From NCBI GenBank assembly GCA_947589155.1, contig CANQBH010000001.1:62001-126000 (forward strand): DNA of 64,000 nt, read 5' to 3'. The translations under genes were made by a program, and so were the position numbers. Origin of the DNA: an uncultured Lachnospiraceae bacterium (lineage in GTDB: Bacteria; Bacillota; Clostridia; Lachnospirales; Lachnospiraceae). The notes under the pieces are model-generated. The model worked only from the letters and a program-made list of their open reading frames with translations, was not told the DNA's origin and made no database searches. Shown here in pieces: positions 54,695 through 62,540 of the stretch (position 1 is the first letter of the stretch; every line of letters starts with the position of its first letter).

Positions 54695-54752
54695 AGGCGT
54701 TCATCTCCTTTGTCATAAAAAAGGGACTCTATATTCCTATTATAGCAAAAGA

Positions 54753-54781
54753 TTGCAGGAGATAAAAGAAAATGCTAAAAT
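54753..54781 (+). promoter_or_regulatory. Sigma-A promoter for murI
   Basis: TTGCAG (54753-54758), a 17-bp spacer and TAAAAT (54776-54781), 32 bp upstream of murI. A TATAAT on the opposite strand (54741-54736 region) may serve the divergent zinc-protein gene. Confidence 0.6.
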
Positions 54782-54813
54782 TTTTGCAAAAGCGCGGGAG
54801 GGAGTGAAAGAAC

Positions 54814-55614
54814 ATGGAACCAAGAGAGATGCCGGTCGCTGTCTTTGATTCCGGTCTGGGAGGCGTGAGCGTGCTCCGCGAACTGAGAAAGGTCATGCCG
54901 AACGAGGATTTTTTTTATTTCGGTGATTCCCTGAACGCGCCTTACGGAACCAAGAGTCCGGAAGAAGTGCGCGCGCTGACGATCGCCCACACCAAAGACT
55001 TTCTTGCGATGGGCGTCAAGGGCGTCGTGATCGCCTGCAATACAGCCACCAGCGCCGCCGTGCGCAAACTGCGGCAGATGTATCCGCAGGTTCCGCTGGT
55101 CGGGATCGAACCGGCGGTCAAACCCGCCGTGGAGGCGTATCCAAAAGGCCGTATCCTTGTCATGGCGACGCCCGTGACGATCCGCGAAGAAAAACTCCGC
55201 CATCTGATCGAGCGTTACGGGGGCGAGGCGCAGGTGATCCCGCTGGCCTGCCCGGGGCTGATGGACTTCGTGGAAGCGGGCAACATCGACAGTCCGGAGA
55301 TCTACGGCTTCCTGCGTGATCTGCTCTATCCCTATGTCGGAAATGTCGACGGCGTGGTCTTGGGCTGCACGCATTACCCGTTTGTGCGGCGCGCCATCGA
55401 GGACATCCTCGGCCCGCGCACGGAGATCTTTGACGGCGGCGTGGGTACGGCAAAAGAAATGAAACGGCGGCTTGCCGCGGCGGATCTGCTTTGTAAAAAT
55501 ACACAAAAAGAAGGGACGATCCGTTTTGAAAACAGCAATAAGTCACAAGAAAAAGAAGCGCTGTTTTACCGTCTTCTCAAATATGACCAAAAGCAACATC
55601 CGACCTTGCAATAG
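54814..55614 (+). CDS. murI: Glutamate racemase
   Basis: The 266-residue enzyme makes D-glutamate for peptidoglycan. The two catalytic cysteines lie in VIACNTATS (C75) and VLGCTHYPF (C185), and PVAVFDSGLGGVSVL is the N-terminal signature. The ATG follows GGGAGGGAGTG. The promoter of the next gene overlaps its stop codon. With murC, murA and the ligase gene at the window end it forms part of a dispersed wall-precursor set. Confidence 0.95.
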   Translation: MEPREMPVAVFDSGLGGVSVLRELRKVMPNEDFFYFGDSLNAPYGTKSPEEVRALTIAHTKDFLAMGVKGVVIACNTATSAAVRKLRQMYPQVPLVGIEPAVKPAVEAYPKGRILVMATPVTIREEKLRHLIERYGGEAQVIPLACPGLMDFVEAGNIDSPEIYGFLRDLLYPYVGNVDGVVLGCTHYPFVRRAIEDILGPRTEIFDGGVGTAKEMKRRLAAADLLCKNTQKEGTIRFENSNKSQEKEALFYRLLKYDQKQHPTLQ

Positions 55615-55634
55615 CCGGACAGGAGGAGTAAAAT
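55606..55634 (+). promoter_or_regulatory. Sigma-A promoter for the antiporter, overlapping the murI stop
   Basis: TTGCAA (55606-55611), a 17-bp spacer and TAAAAT (55629-55634). The spacer includes an AGGAGG that has no start codon nearby, so it is not a ribosome site in use. Confidence 0.65.
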
Positions 55635-55684
55635 AGGTTCGGCTTAAAAAAGAAAATAAGTACTGGGAAAGACGGGTGAGTAAG

Positions 55685-56899
55685 ATGAATTATCAATTTT
55701 TATTGTGGATCGCTTTGATCCTCGTTTCTACCAAACTTTTGGGACTGCTCTGCAAGGCGATCAACCTGCCGGAAGTGGTGGGCGCTCTGGTGGCCGGCGT
55801 GATCCTCGGGCCGTCCTGTTTGAATCTCATGTCTATGAACGGCGACTCGGGAATGTTCCTTGAGTATGCGGCCGAACTGGGCGTGATTTTTTTGATGTTT
55901 TCCGCGGGATTGGAGACCGATCTGAAGGAGATGAAAAACAATCTCGGCGCTTCGTTCGTTACGGCGCTGATCGGCGTTATCGTGCCGCTGGTCGGCGGCT
56001 TCTTGGGATACGGGCTGTATTTCGGCGCGGATTTTTCCAACTATGACGAAATGCTGCAATCCCTGTTTGTCGGCGTGGTTTTAACGGCGACTTCCGTAAG
56101 TATCACCGTGGAAACGCTGCGCGAGATGGGCAAACTTCAGGGGAAGGTCGGTTCGACGATCCTCGGCGCGGCGATCATCGACGATATCCTCGGCATGGTC
56201 GTGCTTGCCGTGGTATCCAGCATGAAAGATACGAGCGTCAAACCGGCGACCGTGTTCGTCAAGATCATCCTGTACGCGGTATTGATCGTCATACTGATGA
56301 TGATCATCAGCCGTCTGGAGTTCGTGCTCGAAAAGACGGACCACAAGAGAAGGGCGACGATCTTCGCGATCGCGTTCTGTTTCCTTCTGGCGTATATCTC
56401 CGAGGTGGGATTTGGAATCGCCGATATCACGGGCGCATATTTTGCCGGCGTTATGCTCTGCCGATCCAAGATCAGGGAATATGTGGACTTTAAGATCCAC
56501 GACGTATCTACGGTCTTCTTCTCCTGTATCTTCTTTGCCAGCGTGGGACTGAAGGTGACGCTGGGAGGCATGGGCCTGCATATCTGGCTCTTCGCCGTGA
56601 TCCTTACGGTCATCGCGATCCTGTCCAAGATGGTCGGCTGCGGCCTCGGCGCAAAACTCTGCGGCTTCAGTTGGTCGGAGTCCCTGCAGACCGGCGTAGG
56701 AATGATCTCCCGCGGCGAGGTGGCGCTGATCGTGGCGGAAAAAGGACGCCAGTGCGGGCTGATCGATGAAAAACTCTTTGCGCCGATCATCCTCGTGGTC
56801 ATCGTCACGACGCTGATGACGCCGATCCTGTTAAAGATGGTATTTAAGGATCGTAACGGCGGCGACTCACTGAAACCAGAGACTCTGGTTCGTGGTTGA
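55685..56899 (+). CDS. CPA2-family cation:proton antiporter
   Basis: The 404-residue membrane protein has about 11-12 hydrophobic segments. LPEVVGALVAGVILGPS and FSAGLETDLKEMK near the N-terminus and TGAYFAGVMLC and SRGEVALIVAEKG later are typical of the KefB/NapA-like Na+/H+ exchanger domain; the paired acidic residues expected in the core are present (AAIIDDILG). No regulatory RCK/TrkA_N domain follows. It should exchange Na+ or K+ for protons. ATG 55685 is used; GTG 55676 is an alternative. Its last 33 bp overlap the convergent glpP gene. Confidence 0.9.
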   Translation: MNYQFLLWIALILVSTKLLGLLCKAINLPEVVGALVAGVILGPSCLNLMSMNGDSGMFLEYAAELGVIFLMFSAGLETDLKEMKNNLGASFVTALIGVIVPLVGGFLGYGLYFGADFSNYDEMLQSLFVGVVLTATSVSITVETLREMGKLQGKVGSTILGAAIIDDILGMVVLAVVSSMKDTSVKPATVFVKIILYAVLIVILMMIISRLEFVLEKTDHKRRATIFAIAFCFLLAYISEVGFGIADITGAYFAGVMLCRSKIREYVDFKIHDVSTVFFSCIFFASVGLKVTLGGMGLHIWLFAVILTVIAILSKMVGCGLGAKLCGFSWSESLQTGVGMISRGEVALIVAEKGRQCGLIDEKLFAPIILVVIVTTLMTPILLKMVFKDRNGGDSLKPETLVRG

Positions 56900-57433
56900 T
56901 ACGGCGTCGATGCCGGTATTCAGCAGGGCGACGACTTCTTCCTTCCGGCTGATAAGCCCGCTGGCGATCATAGGATAGCGGAACATTTCATAGATCTTCT
57001 GGATGACGTTGGGCATCGGGCCCGGCAGGACTTCCAGAATATCCGGCCTGATGTTCTGCAACTGTTTATCAATGTTGCGGTAGGCCATGGAATCGATTAC
57101 GAAGCACCGCAGCACGGTGCAGAGGGAAAGTTCTTTGGCTTTTTGCAGAGGAGCGGCCTTTGTGGATATGACGCCGTCCGCCTTTGTGCGGCGGGCGATA
57201 TATTCCGCGGCCGCTTCTTTTGCGCTCAATCCCTGAATCAGGTCGATGTCCACGAAAGCGAGTTTGCCGCCGCTCTTGACGGTGTCAACGATGTCGGGGA
57301 TCGTCATGACGTCTCCGTAAAGGATGAAGATGATCTGCGTTTCGGAATCCAGACAGGCGTGCAGCCCGTCATCGTCTTTGACCGCCGCGATGATCGGCGA
57401 AACTTCCAGCGCGTCCCGATAGATTTTTTTCAT
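56867..57433 (-). CDS. glpP: Glycerol-3-phosphate responsive antiterminator GlpP
   Basis: The 188-residue TIM-barrel protein carries GlpP hallmarks: SPIIAAVKDDDGL at the N-terminus, FVDIDLIQGLSAKE, ADGVISTK, CFVIDSMAY and EVLPGPMPNV, and the end SGLISRKEEVVALL. GlpP binds leader mRNA in the presence of glycerol 3-phosphate and prevents termination. It is the last gene of the operon whose leader holds a terminator at 60660-60710, so it should regulate its own operon. ATG 57433 follows AAGGAG. The preceding spacer has a hairpin and a tandem repeat. Its 3' end overlaps the convergent antiporter gene. Confidence 0.93.
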   Translation of the reverse strand: MKKIYRDALEVSPIIAAVKDDDGLHACLDSETQIIFILYGDVMTIPDIVDTVKSGGKLAFVDIDLIQGLSAKEAAAEYIARRTKADGVISTKAAPLQKAKELSLCTVLRCFVIDSMAYRNIDKQLQNIRPDILEVLPGPMPNVIQKIYEMFRYPMIASGLISRKEEVVALLNTGIDAVSTTNQSLWFQ

Positions 57434-57450
57434 GTCTGCTGCTCCTTCCA

Positions 57451-57496
57451 TGTCAAATGATGTCAAATGAGGAAGCCGTTATTCGACGGCTTCCTC
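57451..57496. repeat. Tandem 10-bp repeat and perfect hairpin before glpP
   Basis: TGTCAAATGA occurs twice head to tail (57451-57460, 57461-57470), overlapping the arm of an 11-bp perfect hairpin GAGGAAGCCGT/ACGGCTTCCTC (57469-57479 with 57486-57496). No T run follows on either strand, so it is more likely an RNA processing or stability element between the DUF1667 gene and glpP than a terminator. Confidence 0.6.
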
Positions 57497-57529
57497 TCCC
57501 CATTGTACGATCTTCTCCTAAAAGGCGCT

Positions 57530-57895
57530 CTATCTTGCCTCGACGCTCTTTGTAGCGATCACGTCAACGCCTGTCTCGCAGACGTTGGAAAGCACGACGT
57601 CGCCGATTGCGACCGGCGCGTCCATTACGACGTTTTCCAGCGCGTGCGCCACGTCGAAGATGAGGCGCTTTGGAATGTCTTCTTTGGTCTTGCAGGAGAC
57701 CATCGCGATCTTTCCGCCTTTGACGCGGACGGACGAGGTCACGATCCTTGTCGGATTGGTACATTCTTTTCTGGCGTATTTGTCACCGTTCGGGCAGGTG
57801 TTTCCCGTGACTTCCGTGACTTCGCCGTTGTTCAGGGTAACTTTCAGGCTGCATCCCAGAGGGCAGCCGATACAGGTAAATTCTCTCGTTTCCAT
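57530..57895 (-). CDS. DUF1667 cysteine-rich redox partner protein
   Basis: The 121-residue protein starts METREFTCIGCPLGCSLKV, with C8, C11, C15 and later C34 and C45, a pattern suited to an iron-sulfur cluster. DUF1667 proteins are almost always encoded after a GlpA-like dehydrogenase and an FAD/NAD oxidoreductase, as here, and are thought to act as the small electron-transfer subunit, comparable in role to GlpC. It begins 5 bp after the oxidoreductase stop with GGAGGCG as ribosome site. Direct evidence of function is lacking. Confidence 0.85.
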   Translation of the reverse strand: METREFTCIGCPLGCSLKVTLNNGEVTEVTGNTCPNGDKYARKECTNPTRIVTSSVRVKGGKIAMVSCKTKEDIPKRLIFDVAHALENVVMDAPVAIGDVVLSNVCETGVDVIATKSVEAR

Positions 57896-57900
57896 ATTCG

Positions 57901-59160
57901 TTACGCCTCCTCGATCTTAATTGTGATGTTTGTGATATCCGGATATTCCGCCAGCTGCGACTTCTTCAGGATGACCTGCTCCATTTCGCCCGGCGCCATG
58001 ACCGGACGCTTTCTCTTGGAGATCAGCTGATCGCCGAAGTAAGTGGCGATGGCGCAGTTCTTGAAGACCTGTCCCACGCGGAAACGCACGGTCAGGGTAT
58101 CGTCCATGACTTCCGGACGGATGTATCTCGGCACGGTGTAGCGGACGCCGTCGACCGGAAGGATCTCCAGTTCCTTCGCAGCGGCCGGATGTCCTTCCAG
58201 AATATATTTTGCGGCGTTCTTTCCGGCGTTCGTCGCTTCCTGGGAAACGAAGTCGACCAGATCATGAACGTGCAGGACGTTGCCGCAGGCAAAGACGCCT
58301 TCGATGTTAGTTTCCAGACTGTCATTTACGATCGGGCCGGAAGTGATCGGGCTCAGTTCCACGCCCGCCGTCTTGGAAAGTTCGTTCTCCGGAAGCAGGC
58401 CGCAGGAGAGCAGCAGCGTGTCGCAGTCGTAGTGGATCTCGCTTCCCGGGATCGGTTTGCGGTCAGGGCCGACTTCGGCGATCGTGATCCCTTCCACGCG
58501 CTCCTTGCCTTCGATGTCTACGACCGTATGGGACAGGTACAGCGGGATGTCAAAGTCATCCAAGCACTGTACGATGTTACGCTTGAGTCCGCCGGAGTAC
58601 GGCATGAGTTCGGCAACGGCAAGGACCTTTGCGCCTTCCAGCGTCATGCGGCGCGCCATGATCAGTCCGATGTCGCCGGAACCGAGGATGACAACGCGGC
58701 GGCCCGGCATATAGCCTTCAATGTTGACCAGACGCTGCGCCGTTCCTGCGGAGAAGATACCGGCAGGACGATAGCCCGGGATGTTCAGCGCGCCGCGGGA
58801 ACGTTCGCGGCAGCCCATCGCCAGAACGACGGCCTTCGCCTCGATCGTGAACATGCCGTCTTCAGAGTTCATGGCGGTGACGGTCTTGTCGTTTGCGATG
58901 TCCATGACCATCGTGTTGAGTTTGTATTCGATCCCGCGCTCCTTGACCTGAGAGATGAAGCGGGAAGCGTATTCCGGGCCGGTCAGTTCTTCTTTGAAGG
59001 TGTGCAGGCCGAAACCGTTGTGGATGCACTGGTTTAAGATGCCTCCGAGTTCGCGGTCGCGCTCGATGATCAGAATACTGTCGATCCCATTATCCTTTGC
59101 GGCGATAGCGGCTGCCAGTCCGGCAGGACCGCCGCCGACGATGACTAAATCATACTTCAC
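57901..59160 (-). CDS. FAD/NAD(P)-dependent oxidoreductase of the glp operon
   Basis: The 419-residue flavoprotein has an FAD-binding motif YDLVIVGGGPAGLAAAIAA, a second dinucleotide fold (RRVVILGSGDIGLIMARRM, about 155-173) and a C-terminal FACGNVLHVHDLVDFVS flavin-binding segment. It is partner to the GlpA-like dehydrogenase and DUF1667 protein and should shuttle electrons between them and NAD(P). I chose GTG 59160: the AGGAGG ribosome site lies inside the apparent N-terminus that an ATG at 59181 would give, and family members begin at (M)KYDLVIVG. Confidence 0.88.
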   Translation of the reverse strand: MKYDLVIVGGGPAGLAAAIAAKDNGIDSILIIERDRELGGILNQCIHNGFGLHTFKEELTGPEYASRFISQVKERGIEYKLNTMVMDIANDKTVTAMNSEDGMFTIEAKAVVLAMGCRERSRGALNIPGYRPAGIFSAGTAQRLVNIEGYMPGRRVVILGSGDIGLIMARRMTLEGAKVLAVAELMPYSGGLKRNIVQCLDDFDIPLYLSHTVVDIEGKERVEGITIAEVGPDRKPIPGSEIHYDCDTLLLSCGLLPENELSKTAGVELSPITSGPIVNDSLETNIEGVFACGNVLHVHDLVDFVSQEATNAGKNAAKYILEGHPAAAKELEILPVDGVRYTVPRYIRPEVMDDTLTVRFRVGQVFKNCAIATYFGDQLISKRKRPVMAPGEMEQVILKKSQLAEYPDITNITIKIEEA

Positions 59161-59177
59161 TTTGTAAGCCCTCCTTT

Positions 59178-60611
59178 TCAAATCTTTTTGTTGTATCCGA
59201 AAACGATCTTGGAATCATGTCCGTTTTTCGTGACGTCAAACATACTCATCGGAACTTCGCGCTCTAAGATCTCCATGACCTTCGGCGAGCAGAAACCGGA
59301 CTGGCAGCGGCCCATGCCGGCTCTGGTCCTTCTCTTGACGCCGTCCAAGGAGCGTGCGCCGAGCGTTCTGTGGATCGCGTCGAGGATCTCGCCTTCGGAG
59401 ACGGACTCGCAGCGGCAGATGATCTGGCCGTAAGCCGGATTGGAGCGGATCAGTTCGTTCCGTTCTTCCATGGAAAGGCCGGCAGGATTTAAGATGCCTT
59501 TGCGCGTGCCGTTGAAGGAAGGATCCTTTTCCAGTCCGAGGGAAGCGGCTACCTGAGCGGCGACCATCTCGCCGATGGCCGGAGCGCTGGAAAGTCCCGG
59601 CGATTCGATACCGGCGGCGTTGAAGAAGCCCTTCGCGTCTTCGGCTTCACCGATCACGAAGTCGCCGCCCGCCTCATGCGCGCGCAGGCCGGCAAAGGAA
59701 GTGATGACCTGACGCAGCGGAACGTTCTTTACGGAAAGGGAGGAAGTGGCGGCCAGAGAATCGAGCCCTTCCATCGTGGTGTTAACCCCTTCTTTATTTT
59801 CGATGTCTTCGGCGGTCGGGCCGACAAGCAGGTTGCCGTGCACCGTCGGCGTTACGAGAACGCCCTTGCCCATTTTGCCCGGCAGCTGGAAGACCGTGTG
59901 GCTGACGTGAGCGCCGGCGTCCTTGTCCAGCAGCATGTACTGTCCGCGGCGCGCGATGATCTCAAGTTTTTTATCGCTGACCATGTTGTTGAATCTGTCG
60001 GCGTAGACGCCCGCGGCGTTGACGACGGTTTTGGCTTCAATCGTTTCGCCTTCGGTCGTCAGTACATAATGGCCGTCCGCCTTTTTGATCTCTTTGACCT
60101 CGGTGTTGAGGAAAAATTCCACGCCGTTGTCGGCGGCGTTTTCGGCCAGCGCGATCGTCAGATGGAACGGACAGACGATGGCGCCTGTCGGCGCGTAGAG
60201 GGCTTTGACTACGTCGTCCGCGAGGTTTGGCTCCATTTTGAGGAGTTCTTCGCGGTCGATGATCTTCAGATCCGGAACGCCGTTTTTCTTTCCTTTTTCA
60301 AGAAGTTCTTCCAGAAGGGAAGGATCCTGATCCTTTGTGCAGACGACGAGAGAACCGTTCCGCTTGAAAGGGAAGTCAAGGTCTTTGGACAACTGATCCA
60401 TCATTTCGTTGCCGCGGACATTCAACTGTGCCTTGAGCGTGCCCGGCGTTGCGTCAAAACCGGCATGGACGATGGCGCTGTTGGCCTTGGACGTGCCGCA
60501 GCAGACGTCCTCATCCCGTTCGATGACACAGGCGTTGACCTTGTACCTGGATAATTCCCTTGCGATGGCGCTTCCTACGACGCCGGCGCCGATGATTGCT
60601 ACATCATACAT
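59178..60611 (-). CDS. GlpA-like glycerol-3-phosphate dehydrogenase (FAD), with BFD-type iron-sulfur tail
   Basis: The 477-residue protein has an FAD-binding N-terminus (YDVAIIGAGVVGSAIARELS), a DAO-type dehydrogenase body and a C-terminal [2Fe-2S] ferredoxin-like domain (IICRCESVSEGEI ... GRCQSGFCSP, about 405-460). It should oxidise glycerol 3-phosphate to dihydroxyacetone phosphate, passing electrons to the next two gene products. ATG 60611 follows AAAGGAG; an upstream ATG adds 28 unconserved residues that overlap the leader structure. First gene of the operon; no glpK or glpF lies nearby. Confidence 0.88.
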   Translation of the reverse strand: MYDVAIIGAGVVGSAIARELSRYKVNACVIERDEDVCCGTSKANSAIVHAGFDATPGTLKAQLNVRGNEMMDQLSKDLDFPFKRNGSLVVCTKDQDPSLLEELLEKGKKNGVPDLKIIDREELLKMEPNLADDVVKALYAPTGAIVCPFHLTIALAENAADNGVEFFLNTEVKEIKKADGHYVLTTEGETIEAKTVVNAAGVYADRFNNMVSDKKLEIIARRGQYMLLDKDAGAHVSHTVFQLPGKMGKGVLVTPTVHGNLLVGPTAEDIENKEGVNTTMEGLDSLAATSSLSVKNVPLRQVITSFAGLRAHEAGGDFVIGEAEDAKGFFNAAGIESPGLSSAPAIGEMVAAQVAASLGLEKDPSFNGTRKGILNPAGLSMEERNELIRSNPAYGQIICRCESVSEGEILDAIHRTLGARSLDGVKRRTRAGMGRCQSGFCSPKVMEILEREVPMSMFDVTKNGHDSKIVFGYNKKI

Positions 60612-60659
60612 ATGTAACGACTCCTTTCTTTTTTGAGAACTGCGTCCGCGATGCGGCGC

Positions 60660-60710
60660 AAAAAAAGCAAGGAAAACAAAGTGAATTCGCTTCACTTAAT
60701 CTACCTTGCT
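60660..60710 (-). terminator. Leader terminator of the glp operon, probable GlpP target
   Basis: On the minus strand AGCAAGG (60710-60704) pairs with CCTTGC(T) (60672-60666), enclosing an inner AAGTGAA/TTCACTT hairpin, and is followed by seven T (60666-60660). It lies in the leader between promoter and first gene, 49 bp before the ATG. Confidence 0.75.
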
Positions 60711-60744
60711 CTCTTCTCTGGTGATTTATGAACTTTATGAATAT

Positions 60745-60773
60745 ATTATAGCATCATAAAAGTTATCTGACAA
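60745..60773 (-). promoter_or_regulatory. Sigma-A promoter of the glp operon
   Basis: On the minus strand TTGTCA (60773-60768), a 17-bp spacer and a perfect TATAAT (60750-60745) with an extended TG. The leader to the first gene is about 127 nt. Confidence 0.8.
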
Positions 60774-60860
60774 CAAAAAAATGAAAATTTTTTCGCAAAA
60801 ATTTTTATGTCCATATCTTGTGTTTTTCACACAATAGAAATACAAAAAACGGGATCGCCA

Positions 60861-60869
60861 TGCTATAAT
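60861..60869 (+). promoter_or_regulatory. Extended -10 promoter for the WYL regulator
   Basis: TGC-TATAAT (60861-60869) lies 29 bp before the start codon; no clear -35 is visible. The divergent glp promoter is about 90 bp away. Confidence 0.45.
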
Positions 60870-60898
60870 AAAAGAAAATATCGCGGAGGAAGGGTACA

Positions 60899-61885
60899 AT
60901 GGCGAATGTCGGGAACCAAAAACTGAAGATCTTAAAGATCATGGAGATGTTCTTAAAGGAGAGCGACGCGCAGCATCCTCTTTCCGTCGCGGATATCGAG
61001 GACAGGTTAGAGGACGAGGGGCTGAGCGCGGAGCGCAAGAGCGTTTACCGCGATATCGGCGTCCTTCAGGAATACGGGATGGAGATCGAGCGGGGCACGG
61101 GCGGCTATTATCTGGCGGTGCGAGAGTTTCAACTGCCGGAACTCAAACTGCTGGTCGACGCCGTGGCGGCGTCCAAGTTCATCTCGGAAAAGAAATCGCG
61201 GGAACTGGTGCGCAAGATCGAAACGCTGGCGAGCATTCACGAAGGCAGGCAGCTGCAGCGGCAGGTGGTGGTCTCCGACCGCGTCAAGAGCACGAACGAA
61301 CGGATCTACTATACGATCGATCAGATCTATACCTGCATCGACAACCGCCATCAGATGGAATTCCGCTACTGGGAATGGAACGAGAACAAGCGGCAGGTGC
61401 TGCGGCACGGCGGGCGGATCTATCGGGTCAGCCCCGGCTTCCTTGTCTGGGATAACGAATTTTATTATCTTGTGGCCTACGACGAACCGGCGGGACAGAT
61501 CCGCCATTACCGCGTGGACAAGATCGCGGACGCGGAGGAAACGCAACGCGACAGCACTTGGAAAAAGAACGCCTCCGGCGTACGGCGGGAGAACTATACG
61601 AGAAAGCGTTTCGGCATGTACGCCGGAGAAGCGCAGTCGGTCAGCCTGCGCGCGCCGAAAAGCTATGCCGGCGTTTTTGTTGACCGATTCGGGTCGTATG
61701 TGACCATGCGCAGCGAAGGGGACGGGATCCTGGTGCGGATCGAGGTGGAGACCAGCCCGCAGTTTTACGGATGGCTGACCGGCCTCGGGCCGCAGGTGGC
61801 GATCGAAGGGCCGAAGGAGACGGCGGACGCTTACCGGAAATATCTGGAAGAAGTGCTGGAGCGATACAGCGGCAAAAATGTATGA
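60899..61885 (+). CDS. WYL-domain transcriptional regulator
   Basis: The 328-residue protein has an N-terminal winged helix (about 1-70, LEDEGLSAERKSVYRDIGVL) and a central WYL domain (about 140-215) whose RHYRVDKIADAE end is typical, then a C-terminal WCX extension. The classic W-Y-L triad appears as FYYLVAYDE. WYL regulators bind nucleic acids or nucleotides and often control DNA damage or defence genes. The ATG follows GCGGAGGAAGG. It is divergent from the glp operon, but no link in function is evident. Confidence 0.88.
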   Translation: MANVGNQKLKILKIMEMFLKESDAQHPLSVADIEDRLEDEGLSAERKSVYRDIGVLQEYGMEIERGTGGYYLAVREFQLPELKLLVDAVAASKFISEKKSRELVRKIETLASIHEGRQLQRQVVVSDRVKSTNERIYYTIDQIYTCIDNRHQMEFRYWEWNENKRQVLRHGGRIYRVSPGFLVWDNEFYYLVAYDEPAGQIRHYRVDKIADAEETQRDSTWKKNASGVRRENYTRKRFGMYAGEAQSVSLRAPKSYAGVFVDRFGSYVTMRSEGDGILVRIEVETSPQFYGWLTGLGPQVAIEGPKETADAYRKYLEEVLERYSGKNV

Positions 61886-61924
61886 ACAATTCGCGGGAAA
61901 TGTCGATATATTTCTGAAAACTGC

Positions 61925-61952
61925 TTGCCCGAAGGGGAGAATGTGGTATAAT
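61925..61952 (+). promoter_or_regulatory. Promoter for hpf, with inverted repeat just downstream
   Basis: TTGCCC (61925-61930), a 16-bp spacer and a perfect TATAAT with extended TG (61947-61952). TGATAC-N5-GTATCA (61960-61976) lies at the expected transcription start. Confidence 0.7.
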
Positions 61953-62002
61953 GAACCTATGATACTTCCGGTATCAAATATAGAGGTAAAGGGGTTGGCG
62001 CT

Positions 62003-62536
62003 ATGAGGATCACAATCACTGGAAAGAACATTGAACTTACCGACGGACTGAAGGAGGCAGTAGAAGAAAGGTTATCCAAACTTGAAAAATATTTCGCCAA
62101 AGACACAGAGGTGTACGTCACCCTGAGCGTTGAAAAAGAAAGACAGAAGATCGAGGTCACGATCCCGATGAAGGGCAATACGATCCGCGCCGAGCAGGTC
62201 AGCAGCGATATGTATGTTTCCATCGAAGTCGTGGAGGAACTGATCGAACGGCAGTTAAAGAAATACCGCAACAAGATCGTTACAAAACAGCAGAGCGCCG
62301 ACAAATTCTTCGCCGAAGAATATCTGAGCGGCGAGACGGAAGGCGAGGAGGACGAGATCCGTATCATCCGCTCCAAGAGGTTTGGCATCAAGCCGATGTA
62401 TCCGGAGGACGCCTGCCTGCAGATGGAACTGCTCGGACATGATTTCTTCGTTTTCCTGAATGCGGAGACGGAAGAAGTCAACGTAGTATATAAGAGAAAG
62501 GGCAACTCCTACGGACTGATCGAGCCAGAGTTTTAA
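62003..62536 (+). CDS. hpf: Long-form ribosome hibernation promoting factor
   Basis: The 177-residue protein has an N-terminal S30AE domain (ITITGKNIELTDGLKEAVEER, 1 to about 95) that binds the 30S subunit, a short linker, and a C-terminal dimerisation domain (about 120-177, RIIRSKRFGIKPMYPEDA) that pairs ribosomes into 100S particles in stationary phase. Length and both domains mark the long HPF of Firmicutes. It starts at ATG 62003 behind AAGGGGTTGG. It lies 4 bp upstream of the XRE regulator and may share its transcript. Confidence 0.95.
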   Translation: MRITITGKNIELTDGLKEAVEERLSKLEKYFAKDTEVYVTLSVEKERQKIEVTIPMKGNTIRAEQVSSDMYVSIEVVEELIERQLKKYRNKIVTKQQSADKFFAEEYLSGETEGEEDEIRIIRSKRFGIKPMYPEDACLQMELLGHDFFVFLNAETEEVNVVYKRKGNSYGLIEPEF

Positions 62537-62540
62537 GACC

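Noticed and set aside
55621-55640. A hidden gene start after the AGGAGG behind murI
   Set aside because: No ATG, GTG or TTG follows at a usable distance; the bases are better explained as the spacer of the antiporter promoter.
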